The position numbers were made by a program, and so were the translations under genes. DNA of 8,852 nucleotides from Candidatus Methanophagales archaeon (GTDB lineage: Archaea; Halobacteriota; Syntropharchaeia; Alkanophagales; Methanospirareceae): assembly GCA_003601795.1 (NCBI GenBank), contig PIXU01000128.1, positions 1-8,852 on the forward strand, in the 5' to 3' direction. The first letter of the stretch is position 1. Each line of letters begins with the position of its first letter. Of this stretch, positions 1 through 6,122 are shown piece by piece. Below the pieces are notes generated by a model, which saw only the letters and a program-made list of their open reading frames with translations, searched no databases and was not told where the DNA came from.

Positions 1-9
1 TACGCACTA

Positions 10-110
10 ATTAAGCAACATCTCCCAAGGAAGTTCAGACTCTTTGAGACGCACAATTGTATTTCATAATCATTGGAACACTCTTCAAATATTTAAATTT
101 GTTGCTTAAT
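10..110. repeat. 101-bp segment bounded by 11-bp perfect inverted repeats (possible MITE-like remnant)
   Basis: ATTAAGCAACA at 10-20 is repeated as its exact reverse complement TGTTGCTTAAT at 100-110. The triplet CTA directly flanks both ends (7-9 and 111-113), as a 3-bp target duplication would. The interior is AT-rich, has no ORF, and ends in the near-palindrome CAAATATTTAAATTTG. The segment stops 11 bases before the open stretch of a decayed HepT gene. A small non-autonomous insertion is one reading. A chance inverted repeat in AT-rich DNA is the alternative, and with one copy in view I cannot decide between them. Confidence 0.3.
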
Positions 111-121
111 CTATGCGGTGA

Positions 122-295
122 GCTATAGAGGAAGGGATTATCGAGGAGGATGTGTTTGAGAAGTTAAGGAAGATGAACGGGTTGAGGAATGCCATTGTGC
201 ATGCTTATGATTCTTTGATGGTCGAAGAGATTTATGAAAATTACGATAAGATATTGAGGGATATAGGTTCTGTTACAGATACTTTAGTTAAATAA
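122..295 (+). pseudogene. HepT-like (DUF86, HEPN) toxin, C-terminal remnant
   Basis: The frame ending at the TAA at 293-295 encodes about 57 residues beginning AIEEGIIEEDVFEKLRK and continuing MNGLRNAIVHAYD. GLRNAIVHAYD is the diagnostic C-terminal HepT/DUF86 block, with the HEPN R-x4-H catalytic pair (RNAIVH) and the following Tyr intact. Full HepT proteins have about 110-140 residues; the N-terminal half is missing here. An in-frame TGA at 119-121 closes the frame, and no earlier coding sequence for the family is visible in 1-121. There is no convincing start codon with a Shine-Dalgarno site (GTG 152 and ATG 173 are internal to the fold). It converges on the HI0074-family gene with 11 bases between stop codons. 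The family call is fairly sure; a translated short product is unlikely. Confidence 0.7.
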
Positions 296-306
296 ATAAG
301 CCCTTG

Positions 307-723
307 CTAACAAAATATTCTTGACAATTCTCTCACTCCGGTGACTTCCTCAAGTTTCTTCCTGGTGTGATCAAATATGGTATCCCTGAGTTCGTAGTAA
401 TCTCTTATTGTTTCGTATATGCGTTCAGCAACTTCTTCTATATAAGTGTGGGAAGTTAAGTTTCTGTCATCAATCATCTCAAGGCACAAAATGGTCTGTT
501 CCTCGCTCAGGGGCCCAACGCTTGAAGCCTCTCTAAAGCATGATTTTGGTGAATTGCACTCAACTTCCTCGTGGTTATACAAATATTCTTTCATCAGTTT
601 CCAGAATATCCCAGGGGTATATTCAAATCTCTGGATAGTGGCATCTCCTACTATTACCGAGTAAGGTTCGTCCAGAACCTCTCGCAAAGTTTCCAAAGCC
701 CCTCCAGCTTCCTCTATCCTCAT
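307..723 (-). CDS. HI0074-family HEPN protein (nucleotidyltransferase substrate-binding / toxin-type partner of MNT)
   Basis: This 138-residue protein has the hallmarks of the HI0074 family, the HEPN half of two-gene MNT/HEPN modules. They are an IQRFEYTPGIFWKLMKEYL block (residues 30-48), SPKSCFREA (58-66), and DRNLTSHTY (86-94) carrying the HEPN R-x4-H motif (R87, H92). Length and helical character fit an intact family member. HEPN proteins of such pairs are often RNases held in check by the MNT partner; activity here is inferred. I chose ATG 723 because a GGAGG lies 8 bases upstream. ATG 738 would add five residues and lacks a good ribosome-binding site. The start region overlaps or abuts the 3' end of the upstream MNT gene (restored stop at 726-728), the usual operon arrangement. 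The MNT gene itself is broken, so this protein may have lost its partner. Confidence 0.82.
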   Translation of the reverse strand: MRIEEAGGALETLREVLDEPYSVIVGDATIQRFEYTPGIFWKLMKEYLYNHEEVECNSPKSCFREASSVGPLSEEQTILCLEMIDDRNLTSHTYIEEVAERIYETIRDYYELRDTIFDHTRKKLEEVTGVRELSRIFC

Positions 724-725
724 TC

Positions 726-990
726 CTAACTCCTCCATACCTTCCCATCCTTCAGCGCTTTTTCCCTGAATTTGCTGAACGATTGAGAAAGGTCAACCAC
801 ACCCACTTTGTAAGTGGAGTATGTTCGAGTTCTCCTGTTTTTCTCTTAGCAGAATGAGTTTTTTCTTGTTTATCCTGCCCTTGGGAAGTATTCCTATGTC
901 TATGTCCAAAGTTTTAGTATAGTCTCCCCTTGCCCTCAAGCCAAATAGGATTATGTTTACGTCACTATCTTTAAAGGCGTCCTTTACCAT
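726..990 (-). pseudogene. MNT-family minimal nucleotidyltransferase (antitoxin), frameshifted and with damaged motifs
   Basis: From ATG 990 the frame reads MVKDAFKDSDVNIILFGLRARGDYTKTLDIDIGI, the core of a minimal nucleotidyltransferase, then stops at 793. In the next frame the expected C-terminal half continues as YKVGVVDLSQSFSKFREKAL and ends at the TAG at 726-728. A frameshift therefore lies near 806-820. Compared with the family, the Ser of GSRARG is Leu, the Ser of SDID is Leu, and the third catalytic carboxylate (YKVDVVDL) is Gly. The DxD pair (DID) is kept. An in-frame TAG lies one codon before the ATG, after a stretch reading YEKALKLL, so the true N terminus may also have been cut off by a stop. 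In intact pairs the MNT protein neutralises the HEPN partner, in known cases by AMPylation. I regard this copy as inactive. Confidence 0.75.
732..736 (-). promoter_or_regulatory. Shine-Dalgarno site deciding the start of the HI0074-family gene
   Basis: On the minus strand GGAGG is followed by eight bases and then ATG at 723-721. The site lies inside the last codons of the MNT frame, which indicates coupled expression of the two genes before the MNT gene decayed. The more upstream ATG at 738 overlaps the site and has no comparable purine run in front of it. Confidence 0.6.
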
Positions 991-1066
991 GTTCTAAAGC
1001 AGTTTTAATGCTTTTTCATATACGATAGATCCATAACTTCCCGTTTGTATTTCTATTTTTCTCTCT

Positions 1067-2608
1067 CTACACTATCGTTTCTATCACCCGCGCATAAGCA
1101 GGTCGCGTAATAAAAACCCCGAATAGCAGTCCAACAATGATTACAATCGCGAACCCCCTTAATGTGCCGAGTGCCATAAAAGCAATCGCAAGCATCGCCA
1201 CGATAGTAGTCGTCGCAGATACGAATATTATACCAAATGCAAAGTCTATTCGTTTACGATACATTTTCGCGGAAGAACGACCCCCGGAAAGCACCTCGTC
1301 CGTTATTATTACCAACTGGTCCACTCCCGTGCCGATTACCGCTATTATCCCCGCAATGCTTGGTAAATCCAACTGCCAGTGTATCACCGCTGCGAATCCT
1401 AATATCAGTATCACTTCACTGAAAAGTGCGAAAAACATCGGCAATACTATCTTAGGCTCCCGGTATCGCAGGAAAACGACCCCTGTAACGGAAATAAGAG
1501 CAAGCAAGCCCGCTATTAACGCGCCATTCTTGAATTTCGCGCCTAAATATGCGGGTACTTCTCCTGAACCTACTATATCCACGTTTACCGGTAACGCACC
1601 GGCTTTCAGGTGTATTATCAATTCTCTTGCCTTCTTTCTCCCTTCCTCTTCTGACCCCGTGTTTGCAGTCCACCGGTAAATAACCCCTTCTTTCAGTTTC
1701 TCGCAAGCTTCATCCGCTATCGGTGCACTGTACACCACTTCGTCGTCAAGCAGCATTGCCAGTTCGTGGTCCCCTGGATTATCTACGGCACCGGACGCAA
1801 TTGCAGAATCCCTTAATGCCGTTGCTCCTTCCTCATTTAACGCAAAAGGTGCCCCCCATTCCTCATACTCCCCTTCAGGCCCTTTCCCCATCTCGCTCGT
1901 TGGCGTTGTCCCTACACTTTCTATTCCCGCGCTGCCATACATAACATGAGCCGTGATATTCTCAATATCCGTCAAGTTTTGCCCTTTCACTATGTCCCCT
2001 TCCGTTCCATTCGTCTGTATCCGTATCTCAAACTTCCCCGGTTTGCCCACCATGTCCCTCGCCGTTCGAATATCTATGCCTGCCAAGTCTATAATCATGA
2101 GGTTATCGCCAACCGTTCTTATCGTAGTGCTCGCTAATCCCAGCATGTTTATTTTTGTCTCTATTATCCGACGTGTTTCATCCCGTGTCGCCCGAGTTAT
2201 AGAATCCTCAAAGAAGTCTTCACCGGTTGGTTTCTTCGCTATACTACCGTTAATCCCTTTTAACACCTCCAACATCTGCTCTTTTGTAACGCTCTTCCTT
2301 ATCTCGTATATCACCCCGCCATCATCAGCCTCGTAAGGCGTTACCTCCGTATCTAACACCTCTTCAAGAAACTCAACTACCTCCGTCTCATTAACAGACG
2401 TTGTATTTATCTTAACAAGCGTCCCCTCTAGCTTTAACTGCAACGAACTCCCGCCTACCAAATCCAGGCCATATCTCAGGTTCCCGTTTATCCCTGCGTC
2501 CGCGGGCGGTGACGGATATACATAGATGACAATCAAAGCGGCAAAAACGCACAGTATCACTGTCATTACCCTTATGTCGCCCAGCAAACCGCCTCCGTTC
2601 TTTTTCAT
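1067..2608 (-). CDS. secD: Protein translocase subunit SecD (archaeal type)
   Basis: SecD works with SecF as the membrane accessory complex of the Sec translocon and helps complete protein export using the ion gradient. The 513-residue product has the full architecture. A first membrane helix spans about 15-31, followed by the family signature GLDLVGGS (47-54) opening a large extracellular domain. Five more helices follow at about 361-380, 388-409, 415-437, 456-478 and 483-503. The conserved IGTGVDQLVIITDE (425-438) lies in the fourth helix with D430, and FLRYREPKIVLPM (379-391) sits between helices two and three. Length is normal for euryarchaeal SecD. Start ATG 2608 follows a purine-rich stretch and gives a lysine-containing N terminus before the first helix. 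Archaeal secD is usually next to secF, but neither flank encodes it here. The identity is secure. Confidence 0.95.
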   Translation of the reverse strand: MKKNGGGLLGDIRVMTVILCVFAALIVIYVYPSPPADAGINGNLRYGLDLVGGSSLQLKLEGTLVKINTTSVNETEVVEFLEEVLDTEVTPYEADDGGVIYEIRKSVTKEQMLEVLKGINGSIAKKPTGEDFFEDSITRATRDETRRIIETKINMLGLASTTIRTVGDNLMIIDLAGIDIRTARDMVGKPGKFEIRIQTNGTEGDIVKGQNLTDIENITAHVMYGSAGIESVGTTPTSEMGKGPEGEYEEWGAPFALNEEGATALRDSAIASGAVDNPGDHELAMLLDDEVVYSAPIADEACEKLKEGVIYRWTANTGSEEEGRKKARELIIHLKAGALPVNVDIVGSGEVPAYLGAKFKNGALIAGLLALISVTGVVFLRYREPKIVLPMFFALFSEVILILGFAAVIHWQLDLPSIAGIIAVIGTGVDQLVIITDEVLSGGRSSAKMYRKRIDFAFGIIFVSATTTIVAMLAIAFMALGTLRGFAIVIIVGLLFGVFITRPAYARVIETIV

Positions 2609-2642
2609 TGTGTCTGTCCCTTATCTCCACTCCTTCTCTGCA

Positions 2643-2680
2643 TTAACGTTAACGCTTACGTTACGAAATCATATAATTTT
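2643..2680. promoter_or_regulatory. Divergent secD/trm1 promoter region with tandem TTAACG-like hexamers
   Basis: TTAACG occurs at 2643-2648 and 2649-2654, followed by CTTACG (2655-2660) and TTACG (2661-2665): four head-to-tail units. Just to the right, ATATAATT at 2671-2678 is a TATA-like box that reads reasonably on both strands. It is about 25-30 bases before a start site near trm1 ATG 2708 (short or no leader) and about 65 bases before secD ATG 2608. A second AT-rich run, TTTAAAAG at 2686-2693, is too close to the trm1 ATG for standard spacing. The repeats could be an operator, but nothing in view identifies a regulator. Confidence 0.4.
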
Positions 2681-2707
2681 GGTGCTTTAAAAGATAATGT
2701 AAAACAA

Positions 2708-3832
2708 ATGTTTTCAGAAGTAAAAGAGGGAACCACGAGGATATTAATACCGACACAAACTACAAAGTCAATTTTTTATAACCCGCTGATGGAATTGTGC
2801 AGGGACATAGACATAGCGGGAATAGCTGCTTTTGTTTCCTCTCGGCCTTCACAAAAAACATCGCTGGCATACATAGATGCGCTTGCTGCTACGGGCGTGA
2901 GAGGCGTTAGAGTGGCAAAAGAAGTTGGCTTACGCGTGGCTATTAACGACCGAAGCAGCTCCGCTTACGAAGTCATAAACCGAAACATAAAGCGGAATGC
3001 GGTTGAAGAAAGAGCGAAGGCGTATAACGAGAATGCAAATGTGCTTCTACTTCAGAATAAGTATGACCTGGTGGACTTAGACCCCTTTGGCTCGCCAGTT
3101 CCGTTTCTGGATGCCGCATGTAAATCGGCGAAGAAGCTGTTGCTCATTACTGCGACAGATACCGCACCCTTATGCGGGGCTCATTCCGGTGGCTTGAGGA
3201 GATATGATGCGAAGCCTCTTAACACCGAATATCACAAGGAGATGGCGACTCGTATTCTCTTGGGTAAAGTAACGAGAGACCTGTGCAAGTATGACAAGGC
3301 GATACAGCCGCTGCTATCTTATTCCAAGGCGCATTTCGTAAGGCTCATAGCACAGGTGGAAAAAGGGGCGAAAAAAGCCGATGACTGCATGAAACGGCTT
3401 GGGTTTATCGCGCATTGCTTCTCCTGTGGCAACCGGTTCGCTTTTGCGTGCTCCGACCTGATGGAACTGAAAGTAGAGAAGAAATGCAGGGTATGTGGTG
3501 CGAAAATACATATTGCCGGTCCTTTATACATAAATACAATAAAACAGAAAGGTTTTTGCGAACGGGTGCATAACGAACTGGAGAAAAGAACACTGGGTAA
3601 AAAGAAAGAGGCAGTGAAAATCGTTGAGACCTCCATGAATGAGCTGGATATTCCCTTTTTTTATGAGCATCACGCGCTATGCAAGGCGTTAAAAGTTCCT
3701 CCTTCTTCCATTTCGTCGTTAATTAATGCTTTACAGTCAAGTGGGTTCTCCGCGAGCAGAACGCATTTTTCAGATACCGCATTTAAGACGAACGCGAGAA
3801 TGGAAGAGATAAAGAGCATTTTGAAAGCATGA
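2708..3832 (+). CDS. trm1: tRNA (guanine(26)-N2)-dimethyltransferase Trm1
   Basis: Trm1 transfers methyl groups from S-adenosylmethionine to N2 of G26 in tRNA, giving m2G or m2,2G at the D-arm/anticodon-arm hinge. The 374 residues are typical of archaeal Trm1. The N terminus carries the substrate-binding FYNPLMELCRDI (23-34). The Rossmann-type methyltransferase core follows, with DALAATGVRGVR (57-68), ND at 80-81, and the catalytic/SAM signature DLDPFGSP (123-130). TATDTAPLCGAHSGG (148-162) is another conserved block. The C-terminal domain has the family zinc-binding cysteines C237, C240, C260 and C263, then GPLYINTI (271-278). The ATG is only about 30 bases from a TATA-like box and has no Shine-Dalgarno, so the transcript is probably nearly leaderless. 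It is divergent from secD and convergent with the CetZ operon. No defect was seen. Confidence 0.96.
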   Translation: MFSEVKEGTTRILIPTQTTKSIFYNPLMELCRDIDIAGIAAFVSSRPSQKTSLAYIDALAATGVRGVRVAKEVGLRVAINDRSSSAYEVINRNIKRNAVEERAKAYNENANVLLLQNKYDLVDLDPFGSPVPFLDAACKSAKKLLLITATDTAPLCGAHSGGLRRYDAKPLNTEYHKEMATRILLGKVTRDLCKYDKAIQPLLSYSKAHFVRLIAQVEKGAKKADDCMKRLGFIAHCFSCGNRFAFACSDLMELKVEKKCRVCGAKIHIAGPLYINTIKQKGFCERVHNELEKRTLGKKKEAVKIVETSMNELDIPFFYEHHALCKALKVPPSSISSLINALQSSGFSASRTHFSDTAFKTNARMEEIKSILKA

Positions 3833-3842
3833 ATGAATTAAC

Positions 3843-3993
3843 CACCAGATTACACATCGTGGGCTCTGCCCACGTCCCCGAAAACCCTGAAAGGGTTTAT
3901 TTCACGAGATACCAAAGAAAACTTTTTTGCCTTTTCTTTCATAGTTTAACCATGTTGATTTTTATCATCTGTGTTAATCTGTGGAATCTCGTG
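3843..3993. repeat. Nested inverted repeats in the trm1 / membrane-protein convergent spacer
   Basis: Two outer pairs of repeats face each other across the spacer. CACGAGAT at 3903-3910 is the exact complement of ATCTCGTG at 3986-3993. CCACCAGATTACAC at 3842-3855 pairs imperfectly with GTGTTAATCTGTGG at 3971-3984. Two small perfect hairpins lie on the left side. The AATCTGTGG and ATCTCGTGG words look like a dispersed intergenic repeat rather than coding DNA. The 73-codon frame across it has no family resemblance. The region may end both convergent transcripts or be a repeat-element remnant. Confidence 0.5.
3858..3898. terminator. Pair of 7-bp/3-nt hairpins after trm1, followed by a T run
   Basis: CGTGGGC-TCT-GCCCACG occupies 3858-3874. 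AAACCCT-GAA-AGGGTTT occupies 3882-3898. Both are perfect 7-bp stems with 3-base loops, 7 bases apart, starting 25 bases after the trm1 stop. A six-T run follows at 3923-3928. Archaeal termination depends mainly on T-rich tracts, so the hairpins may instead protect the 3' end or be part of the surrounding repeat. Terminator function is inferred. Confidence 0.4.
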
Positions 3994-4011
3994 GTTCATT
4001 ATTGGAGTTTC

Positions 4012-4863
4012 TCAATATACGCCTCGTTTTCTTCGCCTTGCTCTATTTAAAAATACAATTACCACTATTGCGATAATCGCCACTACAGCCAGACCACCAT
4101 AACTCAGATGCTTTTTAGCGCCAACTGCCGATTCGGCTTTTTGTTTCGCAAGCTCGGCATAATAAGAAGCGTTTGTTGCTGCTGCTATCGACTCTTTTGG
4201 CCACTCGTCCCAATAGGCCTCTTCAGCATCTTTAAAATACAAACTGGCCGTTTCAAAAGTCGTATCTGCTTCGGATACGTCAATTCCTTTTTCTGTAGCG
4301 TTAGCAATGGTCCAATTCGCACTGTTTAACTTTTCTCGTGCTTCATCTATTGCGATTATAGCCGACTCACTTATCTCGGATGTCACATCCCTTTTTATAT
4401 CTACCACCAAATATTCCCCCTCCGGTGTCTCCTGCGTTATGTTTAACAAAAGGTATGATGTTCTCTTCCTAACTTCCGGTGCTGCCCCCGACCAAATTAC
4501 TACTACTTCTTCTTCTACTTCCTTGTGTTCCAATGTGTAAGGACTGCCACTTTTGAGCCCCTCCTCCATTATAAGCCCCTTTGCTCCTACCAATTCTGAA
4601 TAAAAAATAAGTGTTGATTTGTCTATTTCTTTGCTAATATTAGTTAAAACAACTTTTATGGAAACTTCACTGCCATTTTTTACCATTCCAGTTCCATATA
4701 CCTCGTCATAATCTATATTCTTTATTTCCGCAGTCACGAAAGGGGATTTCTGTAAGGTAGTTGGCTCTTTCGCAACAGCCCCGCTTACACTCATGCATAG
4801 TGACACCAAAAAAAACGCCAATATTAATGAAAATAATAATTTCTTTGTCAACATTATCCTCAT
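4012..4863 (-). CDS. Signal-peptide, single-anchor membrane protein of unknown function, co-transcribed with cetZ
   Basis: I do not recognise a named family. The 283 residues start with a signal sequence (KK at 7-8, hydrophobic core about 9-28, likely cleavage after AVA near 31). A beta-rich ectodomain follows (about 40-160), then an acidic, alanine-rich helical region (163-250) that reads as helical hairpins. A membrane helix follows at about 254-273, and the protein ends in the polybasic tail RARRRKRGVY. Six N-glycosylation sequons are visible (N63, N75, N141, N183, N188, N231), all outside the cell in this topology. No cysteine is found after the signal region. ATG 4863 is chosen because GAGGTGAG lies 8 bases upstream, overlapping the cetZ stop codon, which shows tight linkage to cetZ. 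By position it could be an envelope anchor or sensor for the cytoskeletal genes, or an S-layer-associated protein; both are inferences. Confidence 0.85.
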   Translation of the reverse strand: MRIMLTKKLLFSLILAFFLVSLCMSVSGAVAKEPTTLQKSPFVTAEIKNIDYDEVYGTGMVKNGSEVSIKVVLTNISKEIDKSTLIFYSELVGAKGLIMEEGLKSGSPYTLEHKEVEEEVVVIWSGAAPEVRKRTSYLLLNITQETPEGEYLVVDIKRDVTSEISESAIIAIDEAREKLNSANWTIANATEKGIDVSEADTTFETASLYFKDAEEAYWDEWPKESIAAATNASYYAELAKQKAESAVGAKKHLSYGGLAVVAIIAIVVIVFLNRARRRKRGVY

Positions 4864-4871
4864 CTCTCTAT

Positions 4872-4879
4872 CTCACCTC
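4872..4879 (-). promoter_or_regulatory. Shine-Dalgarno overlapping the cetZ stop codon
   Basis: GAGGTGAG on the minus strand shares bases with the TGA that ends cetZ (4880-4878). It is 8 bases before ATG 4863. The arrangement implies a single cetZ/membrane-protein transcript and possible translational coupling. Confidence 0.65.
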
Positions 4880-6029
4880 AGAACAAAGGCTTTATATTCC
4901 CGTTTGTATCCATTAATTCCTGATATTCACGCTCCTTCTCACTTGTCACCTCTTTTAATGTCTCCTGTGCTTCTGCTCCCAATTCCTGTAGCTCTTTTAT
5001 TCTTGGTATATCCGATACACCGGAAAAGAGCACAATTGTCGCCACATGTTCGCTCTTTACAACCGGGAAATCACCGCCTCTTACTTCCGTTCCTCTTATC
5101 ATCTCCTCTATCCGTTCCTTCGATTTCTCCATCCCCTTCCTGCTTAACTCCTCCGGTGGTCCCGCTGCTATTATCAATGCCCTTTCCGCACTTGACGGTT
5201 CACACGGAATCGTTAATCTGCCTGCTACTGCTCTTCTTGTCAAAGAAGTAATCCTTGTAACTGAATCCAGCGTATCCATCGTCCTCTTCTTCCTGAAAAG
5301 CTTCTTTAATCCTCCTTTTCGCTCTATGCCTTCCGCAGCATAGCCAATTGTGGATATTCCGCCTCCTTTAAGCGTGTTCATTATCTCCGCAGCATCTACC
5401 ACCATCTGCCCTACTTCATTCGCTTCGCCTGCACCAAACAAAATTCCGAATCTCCTCACTATCTCCTCGTTTATGTCCCTATATGCCTCTTTTACCGTCT
5501 CTCCTCCTGTCTTCCACGCATCATTATCGAAAAGGAAAAGATTGTCAACCTCATTCATGAACGTCATCAGACTCCGTGCAGCGTTTAAAGAGTATAAACT
5601 TCCCTCACCCTTCGCCGGTAATATCCCCAGCCCGTAAACCGGCTCTTCATATAATTTCTTCAGCCTTCTTGCCAGCACGGGGGCACCTCCCGAACCTGTT
5701 CCACCTCCTAAACCCGCAATTACCAGAAACGCATCCACCTGATGTGTCCCTCGTTTATCTATCTCCGTTTGTATGGTATAAATTTCATCAGTGGCAACCT
5801 TCGCTCCTAATTCGTTATCTGCCCCTATCCCATGCCCTTTCGTCAATGCCTCGCCTATAAGTATCCGGTCTTCCATTGGGATGTTCTTTAGCCCTATCAA
5901 ATCGGATTTCGCTGTATTAATAGCCACGGCATTAATCACAAAATTCTGCCCCGTTCGCTTTGCAAATTCCAAAAATGCGTCTGCAACTCTGCCTCCCGCT
6001 TGTCCATAGCCTATCATAAATACCCGCAT
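4878..6029 (-). CDS. cetZ: CetZ-type tubulin/FtsZ superfamily GTPase
   Basis: CetZ proteins are archaeal tubulin relatives that polymerise with GTP and, in Haloferax, control cell shape rather than division itself. The 383 residues fit the family length. The N terminus MRVFMIGYGQAGGR carries the first nucleotide loop (GQAGG, 9-13) and starts as CetZ proteins do. NTAKSDL (38-44) and GIGADNELG (67-75) are conserved nucleotide-contact blocks. The tubulin signature GGGTGSG is at 108-114, and VDAAEIMNTLKGGGISTIGYA (211-231) contains the likely T7 loop acidic residues (D212, E215). A basic insert KKLFRKK lies at 242-248. The GGGTGSG signature and the absence of an FtsZ-style NLDFAD loop separate it from the FtsZ at 7976. 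ATG 6029 has AAAGGAG 7 bases upstream. A TATA-like box in the 93-base gap suggests its own promoter in addition to any read-through. The CetZ assignment is strong; its role in this organism is inferred. Confidence 0.93.
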   Translation of the reverse strand: MRVFMIGYGQAGGRVADAFLEFAKRTGQNFVINAVAINTAKSDLIGLKNIPMEDRILIGEALTKGHGIGADNELGAKVATDEIYTIQTEIDKRGTHQVDAFLVIAGLGGGTGSGGAPVLARRLKKLYEEPVYGLGILPAKGEGSLYSLNAARSLMTFMNEVDNLFLFDNDAWKTGGETVKEAYRDINEEIVRRFGILFGAGEANEVGQMVVDAAEIMNTLKGGGISTIGYAAEGIERKGGLKKLFRKKRTMDTLDSVTRITSLTRRAVAGRLTIPCEPSSAERALIIAAGPPEELSRKGMEKSKERIEEMIRGTEVRGGDFPVVKSEHVATIVLFSGVSDIPRIKELQELGAEAQETLKEVTSEKEREYQELMDTNGNIKPLF

Positions 6030-6065
6030 TTTGTTTCTCCTTTCCCCCCTTTCTAATTTATTGTA

Positions 6066-6074
6066 CTTTATATG
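6066..6074 (-). promoter_or_regulatory. TATA-like box upstream of cetZ
   Basis: The minus strand reads CATATAAAG here, close to an archaeal TATA box. A start site about 25 bases downstream would give a leader of roughly 15 bases containing the AAAGGAG site at 6043-6037. The 93-base gap between the PRC-barrel gene and cetZ is otherwise AT-rich and without coding potential. This supports a cetZ promoter internal to the gene cluster. Confidence 0.45.
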
Positions 6075-6122
6075 TTATATGTTATTTTGCAGTGTCCTAT
6101 CGTATATAATCATAATAAATAT

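Noticed and set aside
1137..1679. 180-codon plus-strand frame
   Set aside because: It is antisense to the conserved membrane half of secD and has no recognisable domain.
3829..4050. 73-codon plus-strand frame overlapping the trm1 stop by ATGA
   Set aside because: It runs through the inverted repeats of the spacer into the antisense of the membrane-protein gene, and its product resembles no family. The ATGA overlap with trm1 is the only point in its favour.
1038..4910. Shared 13-base word TTCCCGTTTGTAT at 1038 and 4898
   Set aside because: One copy is inside cetZ codons. A 13-base match is expected about once by chance in a window this size.
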